Shown here one piece after another: positions 1-9,018 of a DNA stretch of 64,000 nt; the stretch's first letter is position 1, and each line of letters opens with the position of its first letter. Source of the stretch: Mesorhizobium sp. M1D.F.Ca.ET.043.01.1.1 (GTDB taxonomy: Bacteria > Pseudomonadota > Alphaproteobacteria > Rhizobiales > Rhizobiaceae); assembly GCF_003952385.1 (NCBI RefSeq), contig NZ_CP034444.1:186001-250000 (forward strand), written 5' to 3'. Below the pieces are notes generated by a model that ran no database searches, had not been told where the DNA came from, and saw only the letters and a list, made by a program, of their open reading frames with translations. Position numbers and translations under genes: made by a program.

Positions 1-434
1 TTCTTCATCAGCGGCTCGATGTTGATCATTTTCAACAGCTCCGGCCGATGGGCAAACATCGCCGCGGCGCAGAACATGGCGATCACCGCCATGGTGATGA
101 CGATATGGGTGACATAGAGCACGCCGGCGCGCCGCCACATCTTCAGGGTCGCCAGCAGCCTGCCGCCGGGCTTGAACTTGGTGCCATAGGCAAGCGCCAC
201 CGAGATGCCGGAGATCAATACGAAGGCCTCGGCCGCATCGGAAAAGCCGAGGTTCTTGTAGGTCAGGTTCTCGAAGAAGGTGCCCGGCACATGATCGACG
301 AAAATGGTGAGCAGCGCGAGCGCGCGCAGCACGTCGATACGCGTGTCGCGATCTTTGATACGCGCATCGCGATCATAGATACGCGCATCGCGATCATGGA
401 TACGCATGTCGCGCTCAGAAACGGGGATGGTCAT
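1..434 (-). CDS. OpgC-type membrane protein (partial, C-terminus off the window)
   Basis: This is the N-terminal 144 residues of a polytopic inner-membrane protein; the 3' end lies beyond position 1. After a charged N-terminal segment the protein reads DHVPGTFFENLTYKNLGFSD and then AEAFVLISGISVALAYG, which is the hallmark start of the OpgC/acyltransferase-3-like family. That family modifies osmoregulated periplasmic glucans, for example by succinylation. At least one later hydrophobic helix (VTHIVITMAVIAMFCAAAMF) is visible. The ATG at 434-432 was chosen because it precedes the charged leader in the same open frame. An in-frame run of four 7-residue repeats (consensus DRDARIY, about residues 6-33) precedes the first membrane helix and is not something I associate with the family. 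Function is inferred from family similarity; the substrate is unknown. Confidence 0.8.
   Translation of the reverse strand, partial: MTIPVSERDMRIHDRDARIYDRDARIKDRDTRIDVLRALALLTIFVDHVPGTFFENLTYKNLGFSDAAEAFVLISGISVALAYGTKFKPGGRLLATLKMWRRAGVLYVTHIVITMAVIAMFCAAAMFAHRPELLKMINIEPLMK
336..419. repeat. Four tandem 21-bp repeats inside the OpgC-type gene
   Basis: Four consecutive 21-bp units begin at 336, 357, 378 and 399, each starting gatacgc. Units 2 and 3 are almost identical; units 1 and 4 are diverged. The unit length is a multiple of three, so each copy adds a heptapeptide (consensus DRDARI plus one residue) to the cytoplasmic N-terminus and copy number could change without breaking the frame. 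Confidence 0.9.
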
Positions 435-636
435 CGACAAAAGGCCTCAGAGCTGGTGTTTCATCTCCAGCAATGCGACCCCCGACGCACCGCTTCGATT
501 CCTCCCGTCGGGAGTCTATCGGCGCAGAAACGGTCTGAAATGCGCCCGGTTCAATCAACTTTCGCGGAGCTTGAAAACATTCCGTTTTGAAGCCGGCAAA
601 TCAGCGAAATCACCATGAAATCAACAGGATGTGATC

Positions 637-1329
637 ATGTCCGAACATGTCAACAAAAACAGCGTGCTGCACGATGATCTGCCTTTTTCCTACCGCTTGA
701 TGAAACCGGCAAATGACAGCGGCGAATGCCTTTTCGTTCTGCACGGATCGGGGGTGGACGAAACGACGCTGGCGCCGCTGGCAAGGCAGATCGCGCCGCG
801 CGCTGTGCTTGTCGCGGCACGCGGCCGCATCCGCCAGGAGGACGGTTTCCGCTGGTTCGAGCGAATCACGCCGACCAGTTTCGAGCAGTCGAGCATCCGC
901 GCCGAGACGGCTGCCTTCGCCCGATTCGCAACTGAAGCCGCGCAACGCCACGGGCTCGATCTCTCACGCTCGACTTTCCTCGGTTATTCGAACGGCGCCA
1001 ATCTGGTTTCCACGCTCATGCTGCTTCATCCCGGGCTGGTGCCGCAGGCTGCATTGCTGAGAGCGATGCCGGTGCTCGACGACGCGCCGGCGACCGATCT
1101 CGCCGGAACGCGGGTGCTGATCATCGCCGGCGCGGCAGACCAGACCTATGGGCCCTTCGCGCCGGCCCTGGTGACGCTGCTGAGCGAGCGCGGCTCCGAG
1201 GTCGATGCGCGCATCGTCGCGTCGGGCCATGAATTCGGTGATGCCGACACCGCGATCGCACGGCAGTGGCTTGCCGGGTCTGCGCCGACTGCCCGCAGCA
1301 CGCTTCCATCGCCCGGTGCTGAAGGGTAG
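637..1329 (+). CDS. Alpha/beta hydrolase (carboxylesterase/MhqD type)
   Basis: A 230-residue serine hydrolase of the phospholipase/carboxylesterase family, probably cytoplasmic because no signal peptide is present. The oxyanion segment LHGSG, the nucleophile elbow GYSNGAN, an acidic residue in AGAADQTYG and the final histidine in ASGHEFG make a complete catalytic triad in the usual order. The GxSNGAN elbow is typical of the MhqD/YpfH-like branch. The ATG at 637 is preferred over the GTG at 631 because the AGGA at 626-629 sits at proper distance only from the ATG. It stands alone, divergent from the OpgC-type gene. The substrate cannot be told from sequence. Confidence 0.85.
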   Translation: MSEHVNKNSVLHDDLPFSYRLMKPANDSGECLFVLHGSGVDETTLAPLARQIAPRAVLVAARGRIRQEDGFRWFERITPTSFEQSSIRAETAAFARFATEAAQRHGLDLSRSTFLGYSNGANLVSTLMLLHPGLVPQAALLRAMPVLDDAPATDLAGTRVLIIAGAADQTYGPFAPALVTLLSERGSEVDARIVASGHEFGDADTAIARQWLAGSAPTARSTLPSPGAEG

Positions 1330-1423
1330 CGCATCTCACAGATCGGCAGGGCGTGCCGCTCCATTGTCATATCTCTGTCATACACTGTCTATCGAGATAC
1401 CGTTCGCTCAGGGGGAGGTCCCA

Positions 1424-2503
1424 ATGGCCGACGAGAACAGCATCACTCTGCTCGACGACACTTCGAAATTGCCTGCCATCGCCGCAAGCCCAAGTGAGGT
1501 CGCCAGGATCGAAGGTGGCATCGACATCGGCGACCGCGCCGCGATTTCCGTCTTCGGCGATCGCGCCCAGCAGTCGGTCAGCGACTACGCCGACAAGATT
1601 CTCTCGCAGATCCGCAACCGCGATCTCGGCGATACCGGCACGCTGCTCACCGATATCATCATGAAGGCGAAGAACCTCGACCCTGCCTCGCTGAAGGAGG
1701 AAGGGTTCCTGAGCAATCTGTTCTCCTCGTTCAAGGCACGGCTCGAGCGCTTCAAGGAAAAATACGAGGACGTCGCCGGCCAGATCGACCGCATCGGCCT
1801 GGAGCTCGACCGCCACAAGGACACGCTGCGACGCGACATCGCCGTCCTCGACGACCTGCATGAGCAGACCAAGGATTCGATCCTCAAGCTCGATGCCTAT
1901 GTCCAGGCCGGCAAGAAATTCGTCGACGACTACCGCGCCAACCAACTGCCGAAGCTCAAAGCCGAGGCCGACGCCAAGGCCGGCGATGCCGGCGGCACGC
2001 TCGAAGCGCAGTTCTATCAGGACGCGATGCAGGCGCTCGACCGGCTGGAAAAACGCGTCTTCTATCTGGTGCAGGCGCGCCAGCTCGGCATCCAGCAGCT
2101 GCCGCAGATCCGCATCGTCCAAGCCGGCGACGAGACCTTGATCGAGAACCTGCAGGCGACATCCGCGCTGACCGTGCCGGCCTGGAAGCAGAAGATGGTC
2201 ATCCTGCTCGGCCTCACCAACCAGAAGTCGGCGCTCGAACTGCAGAAGACAGTGACCGACGCCACCAACGAGATGATCCGCCAGACCTCGAAGATGATGA
2301 AGGATCAGGCCATCTCGATCGAGAAGCAGGCGCAGCGCGGCATCGTCGACGTCGAGACGCTGGCCGAGGCCAACCGCGATCTCATCGACACGGTGCAGGG
2401 CGTGCTCAAGGTCCAGCAGGAAGGCCGCCAGAAGCGGGCAGAGGCGGAGAAGCAGATGGACCAGATGACCGCCGACCTCAAGAAAGCGCTCACCCAGGGC
2501 TGA
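1424..2503 (+). CDS. Toxic anion resistance protein TelA family
   Basis: A 359-residue, largely alpha-helical, charged protein without membrane segments that matches the TelA family in length and layout. Long coiled-coil-like stretches are visible, for example around SFKARLERFKEKYEDVAGQI and in the C-terminal EGRQKRAEAEKQMDQMTADL. TelA proteins are associated with tellurite and other toxic-anion or cell-envelope stress tolerance; the biochemical role is not established. The ATG at 1424 is supported by a very strong GGGGGAGG at 1411-1418; reading further upstream would need a start inside the preceding gene. It heads a block with a VWA-binding-protein lipoprotein 10 bp downstream, an XpaC-like protein and a second binding protein. 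TelA and XpaC are known companions, so a joint envelope-stress role is likely. Confidence 0.85.
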   Translation: MADENSITLLDDTSKLPAIAASPSEVARIEGGIDIGDRAAISVFGDRAQQSVSDYADKILSQIRNRDLGDTGTLLTDIIMKAKNLDPASLKEEGFLSNLFSSFKARLERFKEKYEDVAGQIDRIGLELDRHKDTLRRDIAVLDDLHEQTKDSILKLDAYVQAGKKFVDDYRANQLPKLKAEADAKAGDAGGTLEAQFYQDAMQALDRLEKRVFYLVQARQLGIQQLPQIRIVQAGDETLIENLQATSALTVPAWKQKMVILLGLTNQKSALELQKTVTDATNEMIRQTSKMMKDQAISIEKQAQRGIVDVETLAEANRDLIDTVQGVLKVQQEGRQKRAEAEKQMDQMTADLKKALTQG

Positions 2504-2513
2504 CGAAAACCCG

Positions 2514-4085
2514 ATGTCGAAATCGCTGACGTCCGTTCTGGTCCTGGCGGTCTCCTTGCTGCTCGCCGCCTGCAATTCGAGCGAGGTCAAGTTCTCGATC
2601 GTCTCCGGTTCCGAAAACACGGTGCTGGAGCCGATCGTGCAGGAATTCTGCGCCAAGCAAGGCGCGACCTGCACCGTCTCCTACCAAGGCTCGCTCGACA
2701 TCGGGCTCGGCCTGCAGAAGCCTGGCGGGCTCGACCAGGACGCGGTCTGGCCGGCGTCGAGCGTCTGGGTCGACCTGTTCGATTCCGGCCGCAAGGTGCG
2801 CAACCTGACCTCTGTCGCGCAGATGCCGGTCATTCTCGGCGTGCGCAAATCAAAGGCGGCCGAGCTCGGCTGGATCGGCAAGGATGTGTTTATGAAAGAC
2901 ATTCTTGCCGCGGTGAAGGACGGCAAGCTCAAATTCCTGATGACCTCGGCGACGCAGTCCAATTCCGGGGCCAGCGCGTATCTGGCCATGCTCTCCAGCG
3001 CGCTCGGCGGCAAGCAGGTGATCGAACCCGGCGACCTCGACAATCCTGGCGTGCACGACACGGTCAGCGCTCTTCTGCAAGGCGTCGAGCGCTCGTCCGG
3101 CTCGTCGGGATGGCTGGCGGACCTCTATGTCGATTCCGCGCGCAAGGGCACGCTCTACGACGCAATGTGGAACTATGAAGCGACGCTGAAGGAAACCAAC
3201 GACAAGCTCAAGCAGATGGGCGGCGAGCCGCTCTATGCGATCTATCCGGCCGATGGCGTCGCCGTCGGCGATTCCCCGCTCGGCTTCATCGACCACGGGC
3301 GCGGCCCGGACGTCGAAAAATTCTTCACCGACCTGCTCGCCTATCTCCAGTCGGATGCGGTGCGCAAGCGAATCGCGGAAACCGGAAGGCGGCTGCCGCT
3401 CGCCGGCGCGGCCGTCCAGGCAACGGCCGAGCCGGACTGGAATTTCGATCCAGGCAAACTGGTGACGTCGATCCGCATGCCCGAGCCGGCGGTGATCCGC
3501 ACGGCGCTCAATCTCTATCAGGAAGCCCTGCGCAAACCCTCGCTGACGGCGCTCTGCTTCGACTTCTCGGGTTCGATGGAGAACGAGGGCGAGACGCAAC
3601 TGCAGCGGGCGGCGCAGTTCCTGTTTACGCCTGAAAAGGCAAGTGAGGTGCTGGTGCAATGGACGCCGTCCGACCACATCTTCGTGCTGCCCTTCGACAG
3701 CACCGTGCGCAACATCTTCGATGCGACCGGCGATCCGGCGGGCCAAAGCCAATTGCTCGGCGCGGTGGCTGAACAACATGCCGGCGGCGGCACCGACATG
3801 TATGCCTGCGCCGACCAGGCGCTGCAGAAGATTCTGGCGACGGCCGACCTGTCGAAATATCTGCCGGCCATCGTCATCATGACGGACGGGCGCACCGACG
3901 GCAGCGCAGAACCTTTCCTTGCCCAGTGGCGCCAGGCGCCGGTGCGCGTGCCGGTGTTCGGCATCACCTTCGGCGACGCCGACAAGAGTCAACTCGACAG
4001 CCTGGCCAAGGCGACCTCGGCGCGCGTCTTCGACGGCGGCGCCGACCTCGCCGGTGCCTTCCGCGCGGCGCGCGGCTACAATTAG
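2514..4085 (+). CDS. Lipoprotein with solute-binding domain and von Willebrand A domain
   Basis: A 523-residue predicted lipoprotein. The N-terminus ends in LLLAAC, a lipobox with the lipidated cysteine at residue 20. Residues 25-320 read like an extracellular solute-binding domain of the SBP_bac_11 kind (start VKFSIVSGSENTVLEPIV). Residues about 345-520 are a von Willebrand A domain with an intact MIDAS motif DFSGSM, a later conserved threonine in GGGTDMY and a conserved aspartate in IMTDGRTDG. The pairing suggests metal-dependent protein-protein contacts on the periplasmic side joined to ligand sensing, rather than simple import; no ABC permease is next to it. It begins 10 bp after telA and ends 8 bp before the XpaC-like gene, so it is surely co-transcribed. 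Ligand and partner are unknown. Confidence 0.85.
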   Translation: MSKSLTSVLVLAVSLLLAACNSSEVKFSIVSGSENTVLEPIVQEFCAKQGATCTVSYQGSLDIGLGLQKPGGLDQDAVWPASSVWVDLFDSGRKVRNLTSVAQMPVILGVRKSKAAELGWIGKDVFMKDILAAVKDGKLKFLMTSATQSNSGASAYLAMLSSALGGKQVIEPGDLDNPGVHDTVSALLQGVERSSGSSGWLADLYVDSARKGTLYDAMWNYEATLKETNDKLKQMGGEPLYAIYPADGVAVGDSPLGFIDHGRGPDVEKFFTDLLAYLQSDAVRKRIAETGRRLPLAGAAVQATAEPDWNFDPGKLVTSIRMPEPAVIRTALNLYQEALRKPSLTALCFDFSGSMENEGETQLQRAAQFLFTPEKASEVLVQWTPSDHIFVLPFDSTVRNIFDATGDPAGQSQLLGAVAEQHAGGGTDMYACADQALQKILATADLSKYLPAIVIMTDGRTDGSAEPFLAQWRQAPVRVPVFGITFGDADKSQLDSLAKATSARVFDGGADLAGAFRAARGYN

Positions 4086-4093
4086 GGCTGACG

Positions 4094-4711
4094 ATGCGCG
4101 GCTTGTTCGGCAATGACTGGAACTGGGTCGTGGCGGGCCTCGTATCGGCCGCGCTGCTGATCGGAATGAGCACGCTCACTCACTTCCCGTTCCTGGTCTC
4201 AGCCGTGATTTCAGTTCTGGTCTTTGCCGGGCTTATCTTCGTTTTGGCTCCGCGCCAGCTGTTCGAAGGTCTCGATCTCGGCTCGATCGGCGGCGGCCAG
4301 GTGGCGTTCGCACGCGAACTGCTGGCACAGGCGCAACCCGCGGCCGACCGGCTTGCCGCTGCGGCTGGCTCGATCGCCGACAAGGACATGAAGGCCAAGG
4401 TGAAGAACCTTTCCGACATCGCCGCCGACGTGATCTCCAGGGTCGAGGCAAAGCCGGCAAGCGCGCCATCGGTGCGGCGCTTCCTCACTTATTACCTGCC
4501 GCAGGCGGCGGAGGTCGCGGAAGGCTATGCGACGCTTGCCGACCGGCGAGCGCCGAGCAAGGAACGGCTCGCCAAGATCGGCGCTGTGATCGCCAAGCTG
4601 CAGGACGCCTTCGTGCATTATGCCGACAGCCTGGCGGACTCCGAGCTCGGCACGCTCGACGTCGATTTGCGACTCATTCAGGAGTCGCTGAAAGAGGATA
4701 TCGGTCGCTGA
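4094..4711 (+). CDS. XpaC-like membrane protein
   Basis: A 205-residue protein with two close N-terminal membrane helices (about residues 11-28 and 31-52) followed by a helical cytoplasmic domain containing ADRRAPSKERLAKI. This layout matches the XpaC family (named for 5-bromo-4-chloroindolyl phosphate hydrolysis), whose genes are regularly found beside telA. The ATG at 4094 follows the preceding stop by 8 bp. The stop codon overlaps the ATG of the next gene (TGATG at 4709-4713), implying translational coupling. The molecular role is unknown; by context it is the membrane component of the TelA block. Confidence 0.75.
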   Translation: MRGLFGNDWNWVVAGLVSAALLIGMSTLTHFPFLVSAVISVLVFAGLIFVLAPRQLFEGLDLGSIGGGQVAFARELLAQAQPAADRLAAAAGSIADKDMKAKVKNLSDIAADVISRVEAKPASAPSVRRFLTYYLPQAAEVAEGYATLADRRAPSKERLAKIGAVIAKLQDAFVHYADSLADSELGTLDVDLRLIQESLKEDIGR

Positions 4712-5816
4712 TGGCCCTTTCACGCCGCGCTTTCGGACTGGGATTGCTGGGTGCCGCCGCCGCGGGCACGGGCGCTACCTGACTTTGAAGGATCGGCCGG
4801 AGTTTCGCGGCTATCTCGGCAACCGGGCGCATCTGTTCGGCTTCATCGGCGGCGAGAAGCAATCCTTCCTTGCCGACCCCGATGTCGTCCACGCACTCGG
4901 CGGCTACGGACTGGAACTCGATGCGCGCGTCGCCGGCTCGGTCGAGATGGTGCGCGAGCCGGCCTTGCTCACCCAGAAGCCGCAATTCCTGTGGCCGTCC
5001 TCCTCGATCATGGTCGATCTCGCACGCAAGAACGGGGTGGCGATCCGCAACGACCAGGTGGTGCTCAACTCGCCGATCGCGGTCTATACTTGGGGGCCGG
5101 TGGTCGAGGGACTGAAGAAGAGCGGGTTGGTCACCGTCGCCGCCAAGGGCGGCTACAACCAGCTCGACCTCAAGGCCCTGCTTGACGCCATCCTGGCCGG
5201 CAAGAACTGGTCGGATCTCGGCATTTCCGAGCTTTACGGCCGGGCGCGCATCGTCTCGACCGATCCCAACCGGTCCAACTCCGGCTTCATGTTCGCGGGA
5301 CTGGTGCTCAGCCTGATGAGCGGCGACGTGGCGACGCAGGAACTGCTGGCCCGGCACGGCGAAGAGGCGAAGTCGATCTTCCGCGGCATGGGTCTGAAGT
5401 CGTCCTCATCGGGAAAGCTGTTCGACCAGTATATCGCCGGTGGTCTCGGCGCCGAGCCGATGGTGGTGGGCTACGAGAACCAGCTGGTGGAATGGGCGCT
5501 CGCCGACCCGGCGCGCTGGCAGCGTGTGCAGGCCGGTTCCGGCGCCAAGCCGGAAATCCTCTATCCGCGCCCGACCGTCTATTCGGCGCATCCGCTGATC
5601 GTCATCGATCCGGGGGTCGACACGCTACTGGAGGCCCTGACCAGCCAGAAGCTGCAGGAGCTTGCCTGGTCGAAGCATGGCTTTCGCGGGCCGCTCGGTA
5701 CCGTCGCCGCCGGCAGCGACACGATCGCCGGCGTGCGGCCGGCGGAAATCGAGGCGGTGCTGCCGATGCCGGCGGCCGACGTGATGCTGGCGCTGCTTTC
5801 GCAGCTTGAAGTATAG
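4711..5816 (+). pseudogene. Solute-binding protein with Tat-type leader, interrupted by a -1 frameshift
   Basis: The ATG at 4711, coupled to the preceding stop, opens a twin-arginine leader (SRRAFGLG followed by a hydrophobic Ala/Gly stretch) that runs into a stop at 4780-4782 after 23 codons. The protein body lies in another frame and is open to 5816, reading YLTLKDRPEFRGYLGN onward for about 345 residues. Adding one base near 4765-4777 would join leader and body exactly at the expected point. The only start in the body frame is a TTG at 4785, which would give a leaderless cytoplasmic protein. The body resembles the solute-binding half of the VWA lipoprotein upstream (NSNSGF-like and WPSSSIMVDL segments). 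Either this is a sequencing error, or the gene is broken or relies on frameshifting. If annotated as intact, the likely span is 4785-5816. Confidence 0.6.
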
Positions 5817-5868
5817 CCGACCAGCTTCGCGACCTTCTCCGGCCATTCCGGCGCTCGCTCGCCAACCG

Positions 5869-7257
5869 CTAGCCCTGCCCCATCCGGTTCCAGGCATCCA
5901 GGCCGGCGATCTTGTAGGCTTCGGCCAGCGTCGGATAGTTGAACGTGTTGTTGACGAAGAAGTCGACCGTGCCGCCGAGATTGATCACGGCCTGGCCGAT
6001 ATGGATCAGCTCGGTCGCGCCCTCGCCGACGATATGGGCCCCAAGCAGGCGGCGGTTCTCGACCGAAAAGAGAAGTTTCAGGAAACCTGAGTTGACGCCC
6101 ATGATGTGGCCGCGCGAGGTTTCGCGAAACCGCGCGACGCCGACCTCATAGGCGATCCCGCTCTCGCGCACCTGCTCTTCCGACTGGCCGACGGTGGAGA
6201 TTTCAGGCACGGCATAGATTCCGTATGGAAAGGTTTCTGGCGGCGGCGGCAGCGCTACGCCAAAGGCGTGGCAGGCGGCCACCCTGCCCTGCTCCATCGA
6301 GGTCGAGGCCAGGCTCGGGAAGCCGATGACGTCGCCGGTGGCATAGATGTTGGGCACGCTGGTCTGGAATGTCTGCGGGTCGACCTTGATGCGGCCGCGA
6401 CTGTCGGCCTCGATGCCGACCATGTCGAGGCCGAGGCTGCCGAGATTGCCGCTGCGGCCGGCGGCGTAAAGCACGATCTCGGAGCGGATGGTGCGGCCAT
6501 CGGCAAGCGTCACCTCGGCATAGTCCGGCTTGGAGGCGATCTCCTTGACCGTGCTGCCGAGACGGATGGTCATGCCGCGGTCCCGCATCTGGTGGATGAA
6601 GTCGTCGACGATTTCGCGGTCGACGAAATCGAGGATGGTGTTGCGCGGCTCGACCAGCGTCACCGGCACGTCGAGCGCCGAAAAGATGGTTGCGTATTCG
6701 ACGCCGATGACGCCGGCACCGATGACGGTCAGAGTGCGCGGCAGCCGGTCGAGTTCGAGCATCTCGTCGCTGTCGAAGATGCGTGTCCTGTCGAAAGGCA
6801 CGTCGCGCGGGCGGTGCGGCCTGGTGCCGGCCGCGATCAGCGCATTGGCGAAACCGACCTCGCTGTAGTCGCCATTGTCGGTGGTCAGGCTGACCTTGTT
6901 GGCGCCAAGGAACTTGGCCGTGGCGCGCGCGCTCTTGACCGCGTTGCGCATGAACTGGTGCTGCAGAACCTCGACCTCGTGGTCGAGCGTCTTGTGCAGG
7001 CGCTCGACGAGGTCGCTGACGGAAATGTCCTGCTTTACGCGGTAGCCGCGCCCGTAGAAGCCGCGCTCGCGCCAGCCGGAGAGGTTGAGCACCGTTTCGC
7101 GCAGCGTTTTCGACGGGATGGTGCCGGTGTGCACGGAGACGCCGCCGAGGCGCCGGCCTCGGTCGACCACCAGAACCGATTTGCCAAGCTTGGCCGACTG
7201 CACTGCGGCACGGCGCCCGGAGGGGCCGCTGCCGATGACAAGCATGTCGTAGTCCAT
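5869..7257 (-). CDS. sthA: Soluble pyridine nucleotide transhydrogenase
   Basis: A 462-residue FAD flavoprotein that transfers hydride between NADPH and NAD+ in the cytoplasm, mainly draining excess NADPH. The FAD fingerprint GSGPSG is at residues 9-14 and the NAD(P) fingerprint GAGVIGVEYA is near residue 180. FAD contact ATGDVIGFPSLAS and a C-terminal dimerisation domain (NNTFNYPTLAEAYK) follow. It belongs to the disulphide oxidoreductase superfamily, but the redox-cysteine position reads GGVSVHTGTIPSKTLRE with no CxxxxC pair, exactly what separates SthA from lipoamide dehydrogenase and glutathione reductase. Its length matches SthA (about 465). It is a single gene, convergent with the block at 1424-5816. 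Confidence 0.93.
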   Translation of the reverse strand: MDYDMLVIGSGPSGRRAAVQSAKLGKSVLVVDRGRRLGGVSVHTGTIPSKTLRETVLNLSGWRERGFYGRGYRVKQDISVSDLVERLHKTLDHEVEVLQHQFMRNAVKSARATAKFLGANKVSLTTDNGDYSEVGFANALIAAGTRPHRPRDVPFDRTRIFDSDEMLELDRLPRTLTVIGAGVIGVEYATIFSALDVPVTLVEPRNTILDFVDREIVDDFIHQMRDRGMTIRLGSTVKEIASKPDYAEVTLADGRTIRSEIVLYAAGRSGNLGSLGLDMVGIEADSRGRIKVDPQTFQTSVPNIYATGDVIGFPSLASTSMEQGRVAACHAFGVALPPPPETFPYGIYAVPEISTVGQSEEQVRESGIAYEVGVARFRETSRGHIMGVNSGFLKLLFSVENRRLLGAHIVGEGATELIHIGQAVINLGGTVDFFVNNTFNYPTLAEAYKIAGLDAWNRMGQG

Positions 7258-7455
7258 ATTCCCCTTCCCCTCGGCGTCTTATTGCGCCGCAGCAAGCTAA
7301 CGCCATCCGCGCCGTGAATTCAACCGCCGCAACCACTCTTGCCGCGGCTTGCGGCGCATGCGTCACGAGCCTTCGATCTTGATTCCGCCATCGGCTTTCA
7401 CCATTTCAATGGCGAATGGCCGAGACCTATGTCCGGCCTGTTACGAGGGCATGAC

Positions 7456-7926
7456 ATGAACACGCGCGTGCTTGACGGCGAGATCATCACCACGAGGTTC
7501 GAGGACACGCGCGCCTATCACGGCGTGCGCACCAGGCGCGTCTTCGCCTTCATCCTCGACTATTTCATCGTTGCGCTGCTCACCATCCCCTTTGCCATAT
7601 TGGTCGCCCTTCTCGGGCTTTTGACCTTCGGCCTGGGCTGGGCGCTGTTCTCCATCCTGGTGCCGGCGGTTGCCATCCTCTACATCTGGAACACGCTTGG
7701 CAGCCGCGACCAGGCCACGACCGGCATGAAGATCATGGGCATCCGGCTGGACAGGCTCGACGGCACCCGCATCGACGGCCTGACCGCGGTCGTGCATTCG
7801 GTGCTGTTCTGGGCCGCAAACGTCATCCTGACGCCGCTGGTGCTGCTGGTCACGCTGTTTTCCGATCGCAAACGCACGCTGCACGACCTGCTTCTCGGCA
7901 CAGTCGTGACGCGCACCGATGTCTGA
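7456..7926 (+). CDS. RDD family membrane protein
   Basis: A 156-residue inner-membrane protein with the RDD-family pattern: an arginine near the start of the first helix (VRTRRVFAFILDYF), an aspartate inside that helix (ILDYFIVALL) and the GSRDQATTGMKIMGIRL segment before the third helix. Four hydrophobic segments are visible. Some RDD proteins move ions or help transport, but the role of this one is unknown. The ATG at 7456 is chosen because the family-type sequence begins there and a gagg lies about 8 bp upstream; an earlier in-frame start at 7339 would add 39 residues with no family resemblance. It precedes bpt by 140 bp. Confidence 0.85.
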   Translation: MNTRVLDGEIITTRFEDTRAYHGVRTRRVFAFILDYFIVALLTIPFAILVALLGLLTFGLGWALFSILVPAVAILYIWNTLGSRDQATTGMKIMGIRLDRLDGTRIDGLTAVVHSVLFWAANVILTPLVLLVTLFSDRKRTLHDLLLGTVVTRTDV

Positions 7927-8066
7927 CCGCGCCTGCGCCCGCCATAGCCGCGCCGGTTGTGTTAGAATATGAACAGGCTGGACCGGTCGTGGCCGCATAA
8001 TCCTGTTGAATTTTTCGCCGGCCGGGCCAAAGGTAGGGCGATTCGCAGGAGCGTTTCCAAGATTAG

Positions 8067-8831
8067 ATGACGCAGCATCCGACCCAGTCGCCGCAGTTCT
8101 TCCTGACCGCGCCGTCGCCGTGCCCCTATCTGGAGGGCCAGTTCGAGCGCAAGGTGTTCACGCACCTTGTCGGCGACAAGGCGCCCGAGATGAACGACCT
8201 GTTGACCCAGGGCGGCTTCCGGCGCTCCCAGAACATTGCCTACCGGCCGGCTTGCGAATCCTGCCGCGCCTGCGTGTCGGTGCGGATCCTGGCGCAGGAG
8301 TTCACCGCCAGCCGCAACATGCGCCGCGTGGTCCAGCGCAATGCCGACCTGATCGGCGCCATGCATGACGCGCAGCCGTCGACCGAGCAGTATTCGCTGT
8401 TCCGCGCTTATCTCGACGCCCGCCACCGGCGCGGCGGCATGTCCGACATGACGGTGCTCGACTACGCAATGATGGTCGAGGACACCCATGTCGACACCAA
8501 GATCATCGAATACCGGCGCCGCGGCCCGGACACCTTCATCACCGGCAAGGGCCAGGGCGAGTTGATTGCGGTCGCGCTGACCGACAAGATGGCCGACGGG
8601 CTGTCGATGGTCTATTCCTACTTCAATCCCGATTTCGAGGACCGCTCACTCGGCACCTTCATGATCCTGGACCACATCGCCCGCGCCAAGGCGATGGGAC
8701 TGCCCCACGTCTATCTCGGCTACTGGGTCAACGGCTCGCGCAAGATGAACTATAAGATGCGCTTCATGCCGCAGGAGCACCTCGGCCCGAAAGGCTGGGA
8801 ACGCTACGACCACGAAGCGGTCAGTCGCTGA
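8067..8831 (+). CDS. bpt: Aspartate/glutamate leucyltransferase
   Basis: A 254-residue aminoacyl-tRNA-protein transferase of the bacterial Bpt (ATE1-like) family. It adds leucine from Leu-tRNA to proteins with N-terminal Asp or Glu, marking them for ClpAP in the N-degron pathway. Diagnostic features are the N-terminal CPYLEGQ, the cysteine cluster [11 protein letters not shown] and the acetyltransferase-fold C-terminal core ([20 protein letters not shown], then [15 protein letters not shown]). Length matches the family. The ATG at 8067 gives the expected short leader. No neighbour is functionally linked. Confidence 0.93.
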   Translation: MTQHPTQSPQFFLTAPSPCPYLEGQFERKVFTHLVGDKAPEMNDLLTQGGFRRSQNIAYRPACESCRACVSVRILAQEFTASRNMRRVVQRNADLIGAMHDAQPSTEQYSLFRAYLDARHRRGGMSDMTVLDYAMMVEDTHVDTKIIEYRRRGPDTFITGKGQGELIAVALTDKMADGLSMVYSYFNPDFEDRSLGTFMILDHIARAKAMGLPHVYLGYWVNGSRKMNYKMRFMPQEHLGPKGWERYDHEAVSR

Positions 8832-8858
8832 CCAACCCTTTCAAAGCCCGACCTGAAA

Positions 8859-8903
8859 GCAATTCCAGGAAAAGTGTGTAGCGGTTTTCCGTCCGGAATT
8901 GCG
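8859..8903. repeat. Short palindromic intergenic repeat
   Basis: gcaattcc (8859-8866) and ggaattgc (8895-8902) form the arms of a hairpin enclosing a tggaaaa/ttttcc-like inner part. It lies between bpt and the DMT gene and resembles the small palindromes scattered between genes in rhizobia. It may act as a weak transcript-end hairpin for bpt. Confidence 0.55.
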
Positions 8904-9018
8904 TAACCACTGCAAACTGTTTCAAGCAACCGGATGCTGGTCTTTTCGCCGCTTGGCGAGACAATGCGCTATCGCGGCGCCGGCCGTCCGCCTGCATCGC
9001 ATCGTGAGAAATACCGTC

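Noticed and set aside
1367..2674. Long reverse-strand open frame opposite telA
   Set aside because: It mirrors the codon pattern of telA (high-GC shadow), has no family resemblance and no ribosome site; telA has a clear RBS and family match.
2850..3992. Long reverse-strand open frame opposite the VWA lipoprotein
   Set aside because: Arg/His-rich shadow of a convincing gene with lipobox and MIDAS motif.
6106..7317. 403-codon forward frame opposite sthA
   Set aside because: Antisense shadow; sthA has complete FAD and NAD motifs on the other strand.
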